A model generated the notes under the pieces. That model searched no databases and was not told the DNA's origin. It worked only from the letters and a program-made list of their open reading frames with translations. A stretch of 64,000 nucleotides of DNA from Megaustenia siamemsis (taxonomy: Eukaryota > Mollusca > Gastropoda > Stylommatophora > Ariophantidae): contig JAVIAB010000051.1 in the NCBI GenBank assembly GCA_032433765.1, positions 51,176,030 to 51,240,029 of the forward strand, in the 5' to 3' direction. Position 1 is the first letter of the stretch; the number at the start of each line of letters is the position of its first letter. Below are positions 54,512-64,000 of this stretch, in pieces. Both the position numbers and the translations under genes were made by a program.

Positions 54512-54790
54512 TGATTAGCATCATTATCATGTGCCTTACCGGTTGGCGTAGGCGATCATGTACTTCCACAATCTTCTATCTACAGTGCATCATATCAGTT
54601 CTGTTGTTGACTGTTTTCCATACCATAACACCAAGATAAGCAGTTTTTCCTCTATTTGTCGTCCGCGATCTCTCATTCTTTCTATTTTTCCAGTTGTAAC
54701 CAAGTATTCCAACTTTCCTCTTCTCTTGATGTGCCCAAAAAATGTTGATTGCTTCTTTCTGATGTTTTTTAAGAGCTCCATTTTTGTTGT
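54512..54790 (-). mobile_element. RTE-A LINE 3' tail
   Basis: CATCATTATCATGTGCCTTA, CCGGTTGGCGTAGGCGATCA and the C-terminal codons on the minus strand (ELLKNIRKKQSTFFGHIKRR, GKLEYLVTTGKIERMRDRGR). Truncated near AGCTCCATTTTTGTT at 54790. No duplication recognised. Confidence 0.88.
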
Positions 54791-55708
54791 TGATAAATAT
54801 CAGGGATGTGTAATAATCAACGATGGAGACTGCCGATGAGAAATTAAAGGAAGACTTGCAGAAGCAAAATAGAAATTAAACACCACAGAGAAAACGCGGG
54901 ACAATAACAGCAAAGAAATACAAACGCCTAAATGTCTGCATGTCTTTATATTATTGTATTAGGTGCCAAACACAAACAATAAAGAAGTATCTTAAGTGCA
55001 AACAAACATATAGTGATGATATATAGACATAGGTATACATCCGATATATCTGCGAAATATATTATATGAAATAGATACATCGGAATTTCTATCGCGAAAT
55101 TATGCGTCAAAGAAAAGGGCAGCACTCCCCTCATCCAGAAACAATTCAGAAATATAAATAAACCACTCAAATAGGCAAGGCAGTCAAAATGCTCAAAAAA
55201 CGCTCAGGTAAAAGTCGTGCAGCGGACCCTCGAAGATCCTAGGGCAGCATTTCCTATCCCTCCATACTGCCCCACCTCCAATTCGTGCTCATTAACAGGT
55301 ACTTACCATAAACTGTGTCACTTATGTTGCCAACAAGTTTGTAATTAATAATGCCGCTTTTGTTGTTTCAGATCTACAGGTTATAACTTTGAATAAATAA
55401 CACAAGAAAAAGATAGCAAGAGAAAGAAAAATAGAGTGAATATACAGTGTATACATTTTTACACTCCTATTTTTGTTTTAATGTTTCGCGTGTTACGTAA
55501 AGATTGTACTAAATTAATCCAACCTTTTCTGTCGCTGCACCAGTTATTAATAATTGAAGAGGAATATTTTCAAAATAAATATATAAACACACAACGGGTA
55601 CCTGACATCCGTTTTTATTACGTCATTAATTTTGTGTTTGTTTCTGCTTCAGTTTATTGTTTTTACCAATGGAAATGTTTGTGGATCAAGGGATGTATGA
55701 TGCAGTCG
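54791..55708. other. Intergenic, nothing recognised
   Basis: An open frame at 55436-55711 has no motif. No tandem or tRNA-like signal. Confidence 0.4.
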
Positions 55709-56779
55709 TAAATCTAGAACTACAATCAGCTGACTGAATATACTTGGTGTTTGAAATCTAGAACTACAATCAACTGACTGAATATATTTCGGCATTTGAA
55801 ATCTAGAACTACAAACAACTGACTGAATATATTTCGGCATTTGAAATCTAGAACTACAATCAACTGACTGAATATGTTTCGGCATTTTAAATCTAGAACT
55901 ACAAACAACTGACTGAATATATTTCGCCATTTGAAATCTAGAACTACAATCAACTGACTGAATATATTTCGGCATTTGAAATCTAGAACTACAAACAACT
56001 GACTGAATATATTTCGGCATTTGAAATTTAGAACTACAATCAACTGACTGAATATATTTCGGCATTTGAAATCTAGAACTACAAACAACTGACTGAATAT
56101 ATTTCGGCATTTGAAATCTAGAACTACAAACAACTGACTGAATATATTTCGGCATTTGAAATCTAGAACTACAAACAACTGACTGAATATATTTCGGCAT
56201 TTGAAATCTAGAACTACAAACAACTGACTGAATATATTTCGGCATTTGAAATCTAGAACTACAAACAACTGACTGAATATATTTCGGCATTTGAAATCTA
56301 GAACTACAAACAACTGACTGAATATATTTCGGCATTTGAAATCTAGAACTTCAAACAACTGACTGAATATATTTCGGCATTTGAAATCTAGAACTACAAA
56401 CAACTGACTGAATATATTTCGGCATTTGAAATCTAGAACTACAAACAACTGACTGAATATATTTCGGCATTTGAAATCTAGAACTACAAACAACTGACTG
56501 AATATATTTCGGCATTTGAAATCTAGAACTACAAACAACTGACTGAATATATTTCGGCATTTGAAATCTAGAACTACAAACAACTGACTGAATATATTTC
56601 GGTATTTGAAATCTAGAACTACAAACAACTGACTGAATATATTTCGGTATTTGAAATCTAGAACTACAAACAACTGACTGAATATATTTCGGTATTTGAA
56701 ATCTAGAACTACAAACAACTGACTGAATATATTTCGGTATTTGAAATCTAGAACTACAAACAACTGACTGAATATACTT
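55709..56779. repeat. Minisatellite, 45-bp unit, about 24 copies
   Basis: Unit GAAATCTAGAACTACAAACA continuing ACTGACTGAATATATTTCGG and CATTT. Early copies vary (AATCAACT/AAACAACT, TATGTTTCGG). The last four carry GGTATTT instead of GGCATTT, which shows local spreading of a variant. 45 is a multiple of 3, so the minus strand is open in two frames (345 and 228 codons) coding VLDFKCRNIFSQLFV and PKYIQSVVCSSRFQM repeats. Confidence 0.95.
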
Positions 56780-57037
56780 CGATGTTTACGAGCATTTCTT
56801 TTTGTAAAAGTATCATATGAGAAGCTATCTCAAACTGTATGTGTAAATGACGAGAGAAACTTGCTCCCTGTCATAACCTGTTCATATTCTCGGTTGATTA
56901 CAGGGGATTATTCTTTGAGTTCAACTTGTAATGGATTTTCATTATCAGGGATGTTCTGAACAGCTTCTGTTTTCCTTGATTGATAATCTGGAGCTCAGTA
57001 ATGTTCCTTTTCAAAAGAATTTTGAATTAAGTTGCAG
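56780..57037. other. Spacer, nothing recognised
   Basis: No tandem, tRNA-like or coding signal that I can support. Confidence 0.35.
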
Positions 57038-57051
57038 CTTATTCTCACACG
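57038..57051. repeat. Target-site duplication of SINE k, left
   Basis: CTTATTCTCACACG, repeated exactly at 57320-57333. Confidence 0.92.
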
Positions 57052-57319
57052 AGGGAGCCGCGATAGCTCAGTGGTTAGTGAACGGGACTACAAGGAACAA
57101 GAGGTAGGGTTCGATCCCAACCGACGGCTTCCGGGTTCACCCAGCCTTAAATGAGTACCGGATTTTTTCTTGGAAAGTAAAGCGACACGGGCGTAATACC
57201 GGCCACATTACCCCGAAAATCATATGCCGAAGGTCTGCAAAATTTATGGTCACTAAAATTTTCATACACCATAATCCCTATACGCCACTTGGCGTGATGG
57301 GGGCACTTTACTTTACTTA
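57052..57319 (+). mobile_element. tRNA-derived SINE copy k
   Basis: Starts AGGGAGCCGCGATAGCTCAG and has both boxes. The body carries a small extra segment (AAAATTTTCATACACC) before CCCTATACGCCACTTGGCGT. The tail is GCACTTTACTTTACTTA. A perfect 14-bp duplication flanks it. Confidence 0.95.
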
Positions 57320-57333
57320 CTTATTCTCACACG

Positions 57334-57839
57334 GGAAAGGTGTTACGTGTCAAACACTTAAGGCTTCATCATTTTCAGTCTTTCTTTCTTCTTTATTCAC
57401 TTACTCTTGGGACCGTTCGGGTGTCAAGTGAGATTCAAAGTTCTGCTTCTCTCCCTTTTGACGGCCTCACTTATTTGTCAATTGATGTTGTAGCGCTTTT
57501 TATTATTTTATCTGCCCATCTTACTCTGCTCGACTGCCTCTTCATCTTTCTTCTCTCCCTTCTCCTCTTGTATTAAATGCATCGTATTGTAAGCAATCAC
57601 ATGACAATCTTTCTAGATGGACAAATCAGTGTATTTGTTTTTTTTTTTTTTCTGTGTGTAGCATAGGATTGGTTCAATGCTTAATCTTTCTCTTTTAATG
57701 ACATTTCTGATTCCGTTTTTTCTGGTTAAAGAGATTTTCTCAGACATCGCATCTCCGTGGTGACAATCTTTCTTTTATGCTTAGACGTAAGTGACTGTGT
57801 TTGGCATTGGTAGCTCAATGTTCGAGTGAATATACTCTG
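57334..57839. other. Intergenic, nothing recognised
   Basis: A T-run at 57640-57652. No coding motif. Confidence 0.35.
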
Positions 57840-58168
57840 TAGCACTAACCCAAACATGCACACACAAAGATGTGACACATGACTAACACAGATACACACT
57901 AATATATGACTAAACACATACACACATAAAGATATGAGACATGATTAACACGGACACACCAAGATATGAGATATGACTAACATGACACACACCAAGATAT
58001 GAACCATGGCCAGCATACACACACACACACAAGCTAAGATATGAGCCATGACTAGCACAGAAACACATCAAGATATGAGCCATGGCTAGCACAGAAACAC
58101 ATCAAGATATGAGCCATGACTTCACGGAAAAACACCAAGAAATGAACCATGTCCAGCACAGAAACACA
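57840..58168. repeat. Degenerate minisatellite, about 34-bp unit
   Basis: Repeats of AAGATATGAGCCATGACTAG with CACAGAAACACATC and ACACACAC variants, about 8-9 copies with length changes. It abuts the 3' end of the receptor-like pseudogene. Confidence 0.8.
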
Positions 58169-59392
58169 TTAAGGTATCCATATGCTTGGGTTTGTTGTAG
58201 TCGGCAGACTCTTCTTAACGTGGGAATCATCGACATACGAGACGCAGGCCCCGATTAACTGTTCACACGTTTCGTTCAAACAGTTGTCCGGAGATTTGAG
58301 AGTGCAGTCTGACCCGTAGAATGTTCCCTTGCATGTACAGTTCCCGGTTGACTGTTCACAGGTGTCGTTGAAATAGTTGTCCGGACATTTGAGAGTGTAG
58401 TCTGATCAGTAGTACGTTTCCTTGCACGTACAGTCTGCACTTTCCGGGTCACATATGATGTCACAGCCATCAGAACACGTCTGTTTGCACTGTAGCCCAA
58501 AATTACCATCGGGACAAGTGTCACTACAGGTGTAGCCAGGACGTTTACATTGTAGGCATTTTCTGGATTTTTCCTCACATAAAGGACAAACACTAAGACA
58601 AGACCCGGAGCAGTCGTGTTCATAGATCCAATGTGAACAGCTGCCGTGACACGTACCGATGATGACGTTGTAGCCTTTGCAGCACCCACTACACTCTGCA
58701 CAAAACGACCAAGAATGCCCGTCCAGACAATAGGTGTCTGTAAATGTTTGCACCTCACTCACCGTCAGTGCACTGTCGGCCTGCGAAATGGTCGATGAGA
58801 ACTCAATCTTAATGTGTGCCATTGTCGCTTTTGTGGTGACTACAATAGTGTTCATAGAAATGTTTGAGTATGATATATTATTATACTGGAACACTACACC
58901 GCCACTGTCAGAGAAAGCCTTTAGAGTGGCATTCTTTACCCGAATCATAGTGCTAGCTCGATGATAAATTCGAATGTTGTGAGTCTTCTGGGGCGTGGCA
59001 AAGTTCAGTTACCAGTAAACAGAATTGGTTCCACTTCTCAATTGTGTGTGTGTGCAGTCATTTTCATACAGATTGGTCTTTGTTTTGCCATTAACTGCGG
59101 CCTCTGGTCCACATCCGTCTCCTGTATAACAAGCATTAAATGTGTCGGTCTGGTTTGTGTTTTGTTTGAGAGCCACATCACCGCCAATGTAGATGGAGCA
59201 GATATTTGCAGCCCCAGAGCAAAAGACATCAATCTCGTGCGAACGAACTACAAACCGTGATTCATTGTTACATAAGACATAACCATTTAGTTTAACCGTG
59301 AAACTTTCCGGATGTGTTAAGTCATTCACATAAATCCTAAACCAGGAGAACGGCAAAGATTGATTGAGAGTTGCCTCAACTGATGCAACATC
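58169..59392 (-). pseudogene. Galactose-binding/EGF-like receptor fragment (MEGF/scavenger type), two stops
   Basis: One minus-strand frame runs from 59392 to the TAA at 58169-58171 except for a TAA at 59009-59011 (where a CAA Gln codon is likely) and a TGA at 58406-58408 (where a GGA Gly codon is likely, since the next repeat has FYGSDCTL). The first part (PFSWFRIYVNDLTHPESFTV, RSHEIDVFCSGAANICSIYI, GPEAAVNGKTKTNLYENDCT, TMAHIKIEFSS, LTVSEVQTF) looks like a discoidin-type galactose-binding fold. From about 58735 it becomes cysteine-rich and EGF-like (CDIICDPESADCTCKETYY, then CPDNYFNDTCEQSTGNCTCK). No signal peptide or membrane segment lies in the window. It is cut at its upstream end by a LINE. 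The match is to gastropod MEGF-like families by memory of their layout. Splice sites were not found. Confidence 0.72.
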
Positions 59393-61095
59393 TTATAAGG
59401 TGGTCATTTACTCCGTAATCAGATAATGTTTGCCATAATATCTTTCTATCCGCTCTATCGAAAGCTTTTTCCTGGTCCACAAATGCTATGCACATTTTCT
59501 TTTTATATTCTACGTTCTTCTCTGCTATCTGCTTCAGTGTAAATATTGCATCTATGCAGCTTCTATTTTTTTTTCTAAACCCCATCTGTTTTTTTTTCTC
59601 CAACCGGAGTCTATAACAGGTCTTAATCATGTTTCTATAATCTTGGTATACATTTTGCCTACGTAATTTGGCACGCTATTGTGTACATTCTCTTTTGTTT
59701 CCTTTATTTTTTCAAAGGGGAATTATTGGTAGTTGCTAGTCAGTAGATGTTTATTGTTGTACCTATGCTGCACTGAAAATACAATGTAACCATCGACTGC
59801 TAAACTCTCCTGCTGCTTGGATTATTTCTGTTGGTACTCCATCTACTCCTGGCGATTTGTTTTGCAGCCACTGTTTAACCACCCACTCTGACTCTGATAG
59901 TTTTTCTGGTTATAGTGATATCATTTCCTGGTCTTGTGTTGATATTTTCTGTATTTCGACTGGGGGATTGAGAAGCTCTTTGAAGTATTCCCTTCATCTG
60001 TTAATTATTGTCACTTTATCTATTTGAGAATTTCCATTTGGGCCATTAATTATTTCTGTTGGGTTATAGATTTTATCTCTTTCTCTTATCGTTCTAACTG
60101 CTCGGGGAAAAAAAGAGATTCTAACAGCTGTTTTCTTATTTTCTGTTAATGATTTTCCGAGACAATCCCATGATTCATCTTTTGACTTTTTTGACTATTC
60201 TGTTAGTTTCTCTGCGTTTAATCATGTACTGTGTGTAATTTTCATCATTTTGAGATTGTATCCATATTTTATATCAGTGTTTTTTCTTCTTAACTTTATC
60301 TTTTACTTCATCACGCCTCCATTTTGTCTGTTTGTTCGCATGTTGGCTCTTTCCACTCTTTAATTTTCTCACCTAATTCTACTGCACTTTTGATTGAAGT
60401 TGATTTGTATTTTTTCCATTCATCCTCCACATTGCTCATTGCTGGTTGTAATTATTTCAATGCTGTTTCTACTGTCTGTTGCAATTGTTCTTTTATTTCT
60501 TCATTTACTAGGTTTGCCAGTTTGATAAAGCTTGATTTTTAGTCTGCATTTTCCTTTTATTCTTGAGTATTTCTATTCTTGCCGTTAGTTTACAATCTTA
60601 TGATTAGTGTAGCATGGGATGTTTGGTATTGCTTTTGTATCTAGAATGTTGTATATTCATTTCAGTCTTGTTAAAATATAATCAACCTGATTTTTAACAT
60701 CAATGTTGTTCAACTTATACTACGTGTAACGCTGTTATTATCTATGATCATAGAAAGTGTTCGTAATAAAAAGTTGGTGTTGGCTACATAAGTCTAATAT
60801 TCTTTGACCGTTCTCATTTCTTTCACTGTTCTTTGCAGCATGGGGACCTAGATACTGTTCATAATCTTTTCAGTTGGTGCCTGCGTTTCTGTTAAGTCGC
60901 CTATTACATATAGTTTTTTTTGGTTCTAACTAGTTTCCCTAGTTCGCATGAAAGCTCATTTAAATATTCATCATTCTATTCTTCTGTATATTGATAATTG
61001 CATGGTGCATGTATTTGTATATATGTTTCCGCATGCTGATCTCCTTTAATTGTTAAAACTATTATCCTATCTAAATGACTGTGGGTGTCTAGAAT
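59393..61095 (-). mobile_element. LINE fragment (RTE-D-like), endonuclease to RT, 3'-truncated
   Basis: Minus-strand relics run from 61095: IIVLTIKGDQHAETYIQIHA (endonuclease strand with the Y.P/H.A motif), a long decayed linker, then at 59630-59376 QMGFRKKNRSCIDAIFTLKQ and CIAFVDQEKAFDRADRKILW. These are the RT fingers and first catalytic Asp, similar to the RTE-D copy. It stops at NDHLIR, against the receptor pseudogene, so the QG, YADD and C-terminal parts and the tail are missing. Loss of the 3' end is not expected from simple retrotransposition and suggests a rearrangement at 59392. Confidence 0.78.
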
Positions 61096-61104
61096 ACAGC
61101 TTGT

Positions 61105-61995
61105 TATTTTAATGTACGTTAACAAAGGGGAAAATTGCAGAACATGACAACGTACAGATAGAGAGGATAAACGCACTAGAAGATTTTGGCATTGAAGTGA
61201 TCACAGACATAGACAGCAACATACACAATAGAGGATACATACCAAATGAACTAACAATATTAACTTTTATTGCATTGCCTAAAAGCAATTGTGCAGTTGA
61301 ATGCAAGATTTTAAAACAATAAGCTTTTTAGAACAATAAGCATAATGAGATATGTAGAAAAAAAAGCCCTTGCTAAAGGTTATACAAGGAAGGATTCAGA
61401 ATAAAATTAATGTGGAATTAGAAGAACAGCAACCACATGTAAAATTTAAAACTGAAATAAACAAAAGAATAGGAGTGGCAAAAAGTAATTTTAATGCCAC
61501 AAAAAATATACTAACGTCAAAACAAATAACACCAGGGCTAAAACTAAGAATAGCAAAATGTTATATATTCTCAACATTTGTGTATGGTGCAGAAACATGG
61601 ACATTATACAAGAAAACAGAACAGAAAATGGAAGCCTTTGAAAAGTGGATTTATAGAAAAATAGGAAGAATTGGATGGAAAGACAAGAACAAAATTATGA
61701 AGTCTTACAAAAACTAAAAATGAAAAGAGAACTACTAAACACAATTCAAACAAGACAACTGAAATTTTTGGGGCATGTTAAAAGACACAGCAGCCTACTA
61801 AAACTAATCTTGGAAGGGACAACACAAGGTAAAAGAGGCAGAGGCAGACCACGACTGACATGAACGAGTAACATCAAAAGATTGACAAGTCAACCTATGA
61901 CAACCTGCACCATCAAAGCATGAGATAGAGCTGAATGGCGCTCTATGGCAGCCAACCTTCGATGCGGAGACGGCACTCAGTGATGATTATGATGA
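61105..61995 (+). mobile_element. RTE-E LINE with internal deletion
   Basis: Starts in the pre-RT/fingers region (IERINALEDFGIEVITDIDS, RGYIPNELTILTFIALPKS). It then passes KVIQGRIQNKINVELEEQQ and jumps directly to PHVKFKTEINKRIGVAKSNF of the C-terminal domain, losing the entire RT palm. It continues FVYGAETWTLYKKTEQKMEA, a frameshift near 61680, then FLGHVKRHSSLLKLIL and GKRGRGRPRLT. The tail is GTGATGATTATGATGAT. About 1 kb is missing relative to other LINEs here. Confidence 0.87.
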
Positions 61996-62270
61996 TAAAT
62001 CCTACTTCGTTTTTGACCTTGTTCCTCTTGAATGAATAAACATGTATCCTCTATGAGCTTTCTTACTGCCACTTCCATCATGTCTTACGCCATCTACCCC
62101 TACTATCCAAACTGTTCTCTTTTCCATTTCCTCTATAATTTCTACTAACTTGTTTCCTACGCCCGCTGTGTTGTTATCTTGCCGTTCACACTTAGCTCTG
62201 ATCTTTTGTATCTCGTTCGGATATCTGCCTTGTTGCGAACTGATAAGTGTTCATCGATCGCCATTGTTTT
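61996..62270 (-). other. Possible coding fragment, unknown
   Basis: The minus strand is open for about 85 codons. It includes SSQQGRYPNEIQKIRAKCER, GVGNKLVEIIEEMEKRTVWI and VGVDGVRHDGSGSKKAHRGY. Composition is protein-like. No family was recognised and no ATG context defines it. Its upstream end fades into non-coding sequence. Confidence 0.3.
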
Positions 62271-62552
62271 ATTTATCTTCTTTTTAGAAGGTGTTGATGA
62301 AAAATAAAGACCAGAGTAACTCTCATTTCGGCTTGCTCACGCAACACTGAAGAAACACATTATCTACGTCTCCATCTTAGTTTGTTACAATTTATATCAT
62401 TTTATATATCAATTTCATTTTTAGTTATTACCTTAACATTATATTCCCCGAACTGTATATTTATTTTCTTTTTATGAAACCCTATAACAAATATGCAACT
62501 TGTAATCGTGTTAAAAATGATGATCTTAAAAAATACAATCGAAATTCATGTC
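62271..62552. other. Spacer, nothing recognised
   Basis: No tandem, tRNA-like or coding signal that I can support. Confidence 0.35.
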
Positions 62553-62716
62553 TACTTTGAAGATTCAAGTAAGGGAAGGTTTTATCACAACACAAACGTA
62601 GAAATGCACTTCGAAAGGGCGTATTTTATTTGGGCACAATTTAAGAGATGTCAATCCAAAGATTTAAGAAAGGAGAGATTTTATCTCGACACAACTTTAG
62701 AGATGTCAGTCCGAAG
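62553..62716. repeat. 55-bp minisatellite, left part, diverged
   Basis: Three increasingly regular copies of the 55-bp unit seen at 63227-64000. The third reads AGATTTAAGAAAGGAGAGAT and TTTATCTCGACACAACTTTA. Interrupted at about 62716 by an RTE-D tail. Confidence 0.8.
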
Positions 62717-63226
62717 TTCATTTCTTGTCAAATCATTGGACAGTTATCACCATTATTGTCCAACAAGGAAATAACTCTGGAGGCAAAACGAGCACTATTA
62801 AATACAATCTTCATCCCCACGTTGTGCTACCTTGACCCTAGATGCAAGAACAATAAGAAAATAACCTCTACTAAGATGAAATTTTAGACGAATGACAGGA
62901 AACAGTCTGAGAGATAAGATCAGAAATGAAGAACTGAGAAAAAAGCTAGGAATAACCCCAGCCATAGAATATATAAGGAGACAACAGATAAAATGGTTTG
63001 GCCACATGACAAGGTAAAAAAAATCAAAATACAACACAACTAGCCTTCAGCTAACGTTGTGAGAAGACCAGACCCAAGGGTCGACCACGAAAAAGATGGA
63101 TCGATGGAATATTAGAAGCACTAGGAAACATAACAGCAGCAGAGGCGAACAGAAGAGCAAAAGACCGCAAATTATATCTCCCTTCGTCGTTGAAAGACAG
63201 ATGCGGAAGGAAATAAGAAGAAAAAT
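62717..63226 (+). mobile_element. RTE-D LINE 3' end within the 55-bp minisatellite
   Basis: TTATCACCATTATTGTCCAA, ATAACTCTGGAGGCAAAACG and relics of the C-terminal domain (RNEELRKKLGITPAIEYIRR) match RTE-D at 49.37-49.86 kb. It ends in GGAAATAAGAAGAAAAAT. GTCCGAAG at 62709-62716 and 63227-63234 may be the target duplication, although the repeat unit itself supplies similar sequence. Confidence 0.82.
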
Positions 63227-64000
63227 GTCCGAAGAATTAAGAAAAAAGAGATTTTATCTCGACACAACTTTAGAGATGTCAATCGGAAGATTTAAGAAAA
63301 GAGAGATTTTATCTCGACACAACTTTAGAGATGCCAATCCGAAGATTTAAGAAAAGCGAGATTTTATCTCGACACAACTTTAGAGATGCCAATCCGAAGA
63401 TTTAAGAAAAGCGAGATTTTATCTCGACACAACTTTAGAGATGCCAATCCGAAGATTTAAGAAAAGAGAGATTTTATCTCGACACAACTTTAGAGATGCC
63501 AATCCGAAGATTTAAGAAAAGCGAGATTTTATCTCGACACAACTTTAGAGATGCCAATCCGAAGATTTAAGAAAAGCGAGATTTTATCTCGACACAACTT
63601 TAGAGATGCCAATCCGAAGATTTAAGAAAAGCGAGATTTTATCTCGACACAACTTTAGAGATGCCAATCCGAAGATTTAAGAAAAGCGAGATTTTATCTC
63701 GACACAACTTTAGAGATGTCAATCGGAGATTTAAGAAAAGAGAGATTTTATCTCGACACAACTTTAGAGCTGTCAATCTGAAGATTTAAGAAAAGAGAGA
63801 TTTTATCTCGACACAGCTTTAGAGATATCAATCCGAAGATTTAAAAAAAGAAAGATTTTACCTCGACACAGCTTTAGAGATATCAATCCGAAGATTTAAG
63901 AAAAGAGAGATTTTTTCTCGACACAGCTATAGAGATATCAATCCGGAGATTTAAGAAAAGAGAGATTTCATCTCGACACAGCTTTAGAGATATCAATCCG
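63227..64000. repeat. Minisatellite, 55-bp unit, about 14 copies, runs off the window
   Basis: Unit GAAGATTTAAGAAAAGCGAG continuing ATTTTATCTCGACACAACTT and TAGAGATGCCAATCC. A central block of near-identical GCGAG copies is flanked by GAGAG and AGCTTTAGAGATATC variants. One copy near 63725 has lost a base (CGGAGATTT). Each unit holds the short palindrome GAGATTTTATCTC. Confidence 0.95.

Noticed and set aside
55726..56763. 345-codon repetitive protein on the minus strand
   Set aside because: A 45-bp period with no stop makes long frames unavoidable. A second frame of the same strand is equally open, and no promoter or family is visible. Listed as a minisatellite.
58276..58758. 160-codon minus-strand frame
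   Set aside because: Shadow frame over the cysteine-rich receptor fragment, whose own frame has the ordered Cys motifs.

Overview
This is a eukaryotic, AT-rich stretch built almost entirely from repeats. I see no rRNA, tRNA gene, CRISPR array, operon or intact host gene. The animal is probably a mollusc, and a gastropod is my best guess. The reasons are BovB-like RTE LINEs ending in (ATG)n, a tRNA-derived SINE with a TACTTTACTTT tail, and a broken exon at 58.2-59.4 kb of the galactose-binding/EGF-like type common in snail MEGF/scavenger-receptor families. The species cannot be fixed from sequence alone. LINE group letters A-E, G and B-like are mine and refer only to this window.

Layout. 1-3936: satellite with a 62-bp unit, 63.5 copies, no net indel and a 19-unit higher-order repeat. 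5041-7350: a SINE split by a 2.1-kb Tc1/mariner-superfamily transposon (TA duplication, D-83-E spacing, one premature stop). 8.3-10.3 kb: RTE fragments in opposite orientations. 11.7-12.56 kb: a LINE reverse-transcriptase remnant in which a 56-bp coding segment has expanded into 12 tandem copies. 13.2-17.1 kb: SINEs, a gag-like zinc knuckle and a decayed reverse transcriptase. 17518-20379: a complete but broken hAT element with terminal repeats and an 8-bp duplication. 20.5-22.5 kb: a fold-back hairpin, a 15-bp minisatellite and a jockey-like RT split by a SINE. 22.5-24.85 and 27.8-30.2 kb: two long RTE copies. 31-31.7 kb: a 37-bp minisatellite. 32.2-35.15 kb: nested LINE, SINE and unknown insertions in a 56-bp tandem repeat.

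35171-37704 holds the only long intact reading frame: a 771-codon RT plus RNase H ORF with all catalytic residues, in a non-LTR element bounded by a 13-bp target-site duplication and lacking its endonuclease. 38-45 kb: a LINE tail, several SINEs and short minisatellites. 46-49.86 kb: one RTE copy interrupted twice by another RTE family. 50.2-54.8 kb: a possible composite SINE, a mariner (D34D) pseudogene split by an RTE, and further RTE tails. 55.7-56.8 kb: a 45-bp minisatellite that is open in two frames. 57-59.4 kb: a SINE and the broken receptor-like exon. 59.4-64 kb: three more RTE pieces and a 55-bp minisatellite that runs off the window.

The parts work together only as a mobile-element ecosystem. 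RTE-type LINEs supply reverse transcriptase and leave 5'-truncated copies with 9-14 bp duplications. The SINEs carry RNA polymerase III box A/B and use the same insertion chemistry. DNA transposons are present only as damaged copies. Nesting gives relative ages: SINE before Tc1-like element, RTE-D before RTE-C, mariner before RTE-C, RTE-A before SINE, jockey-like RT before SINE.
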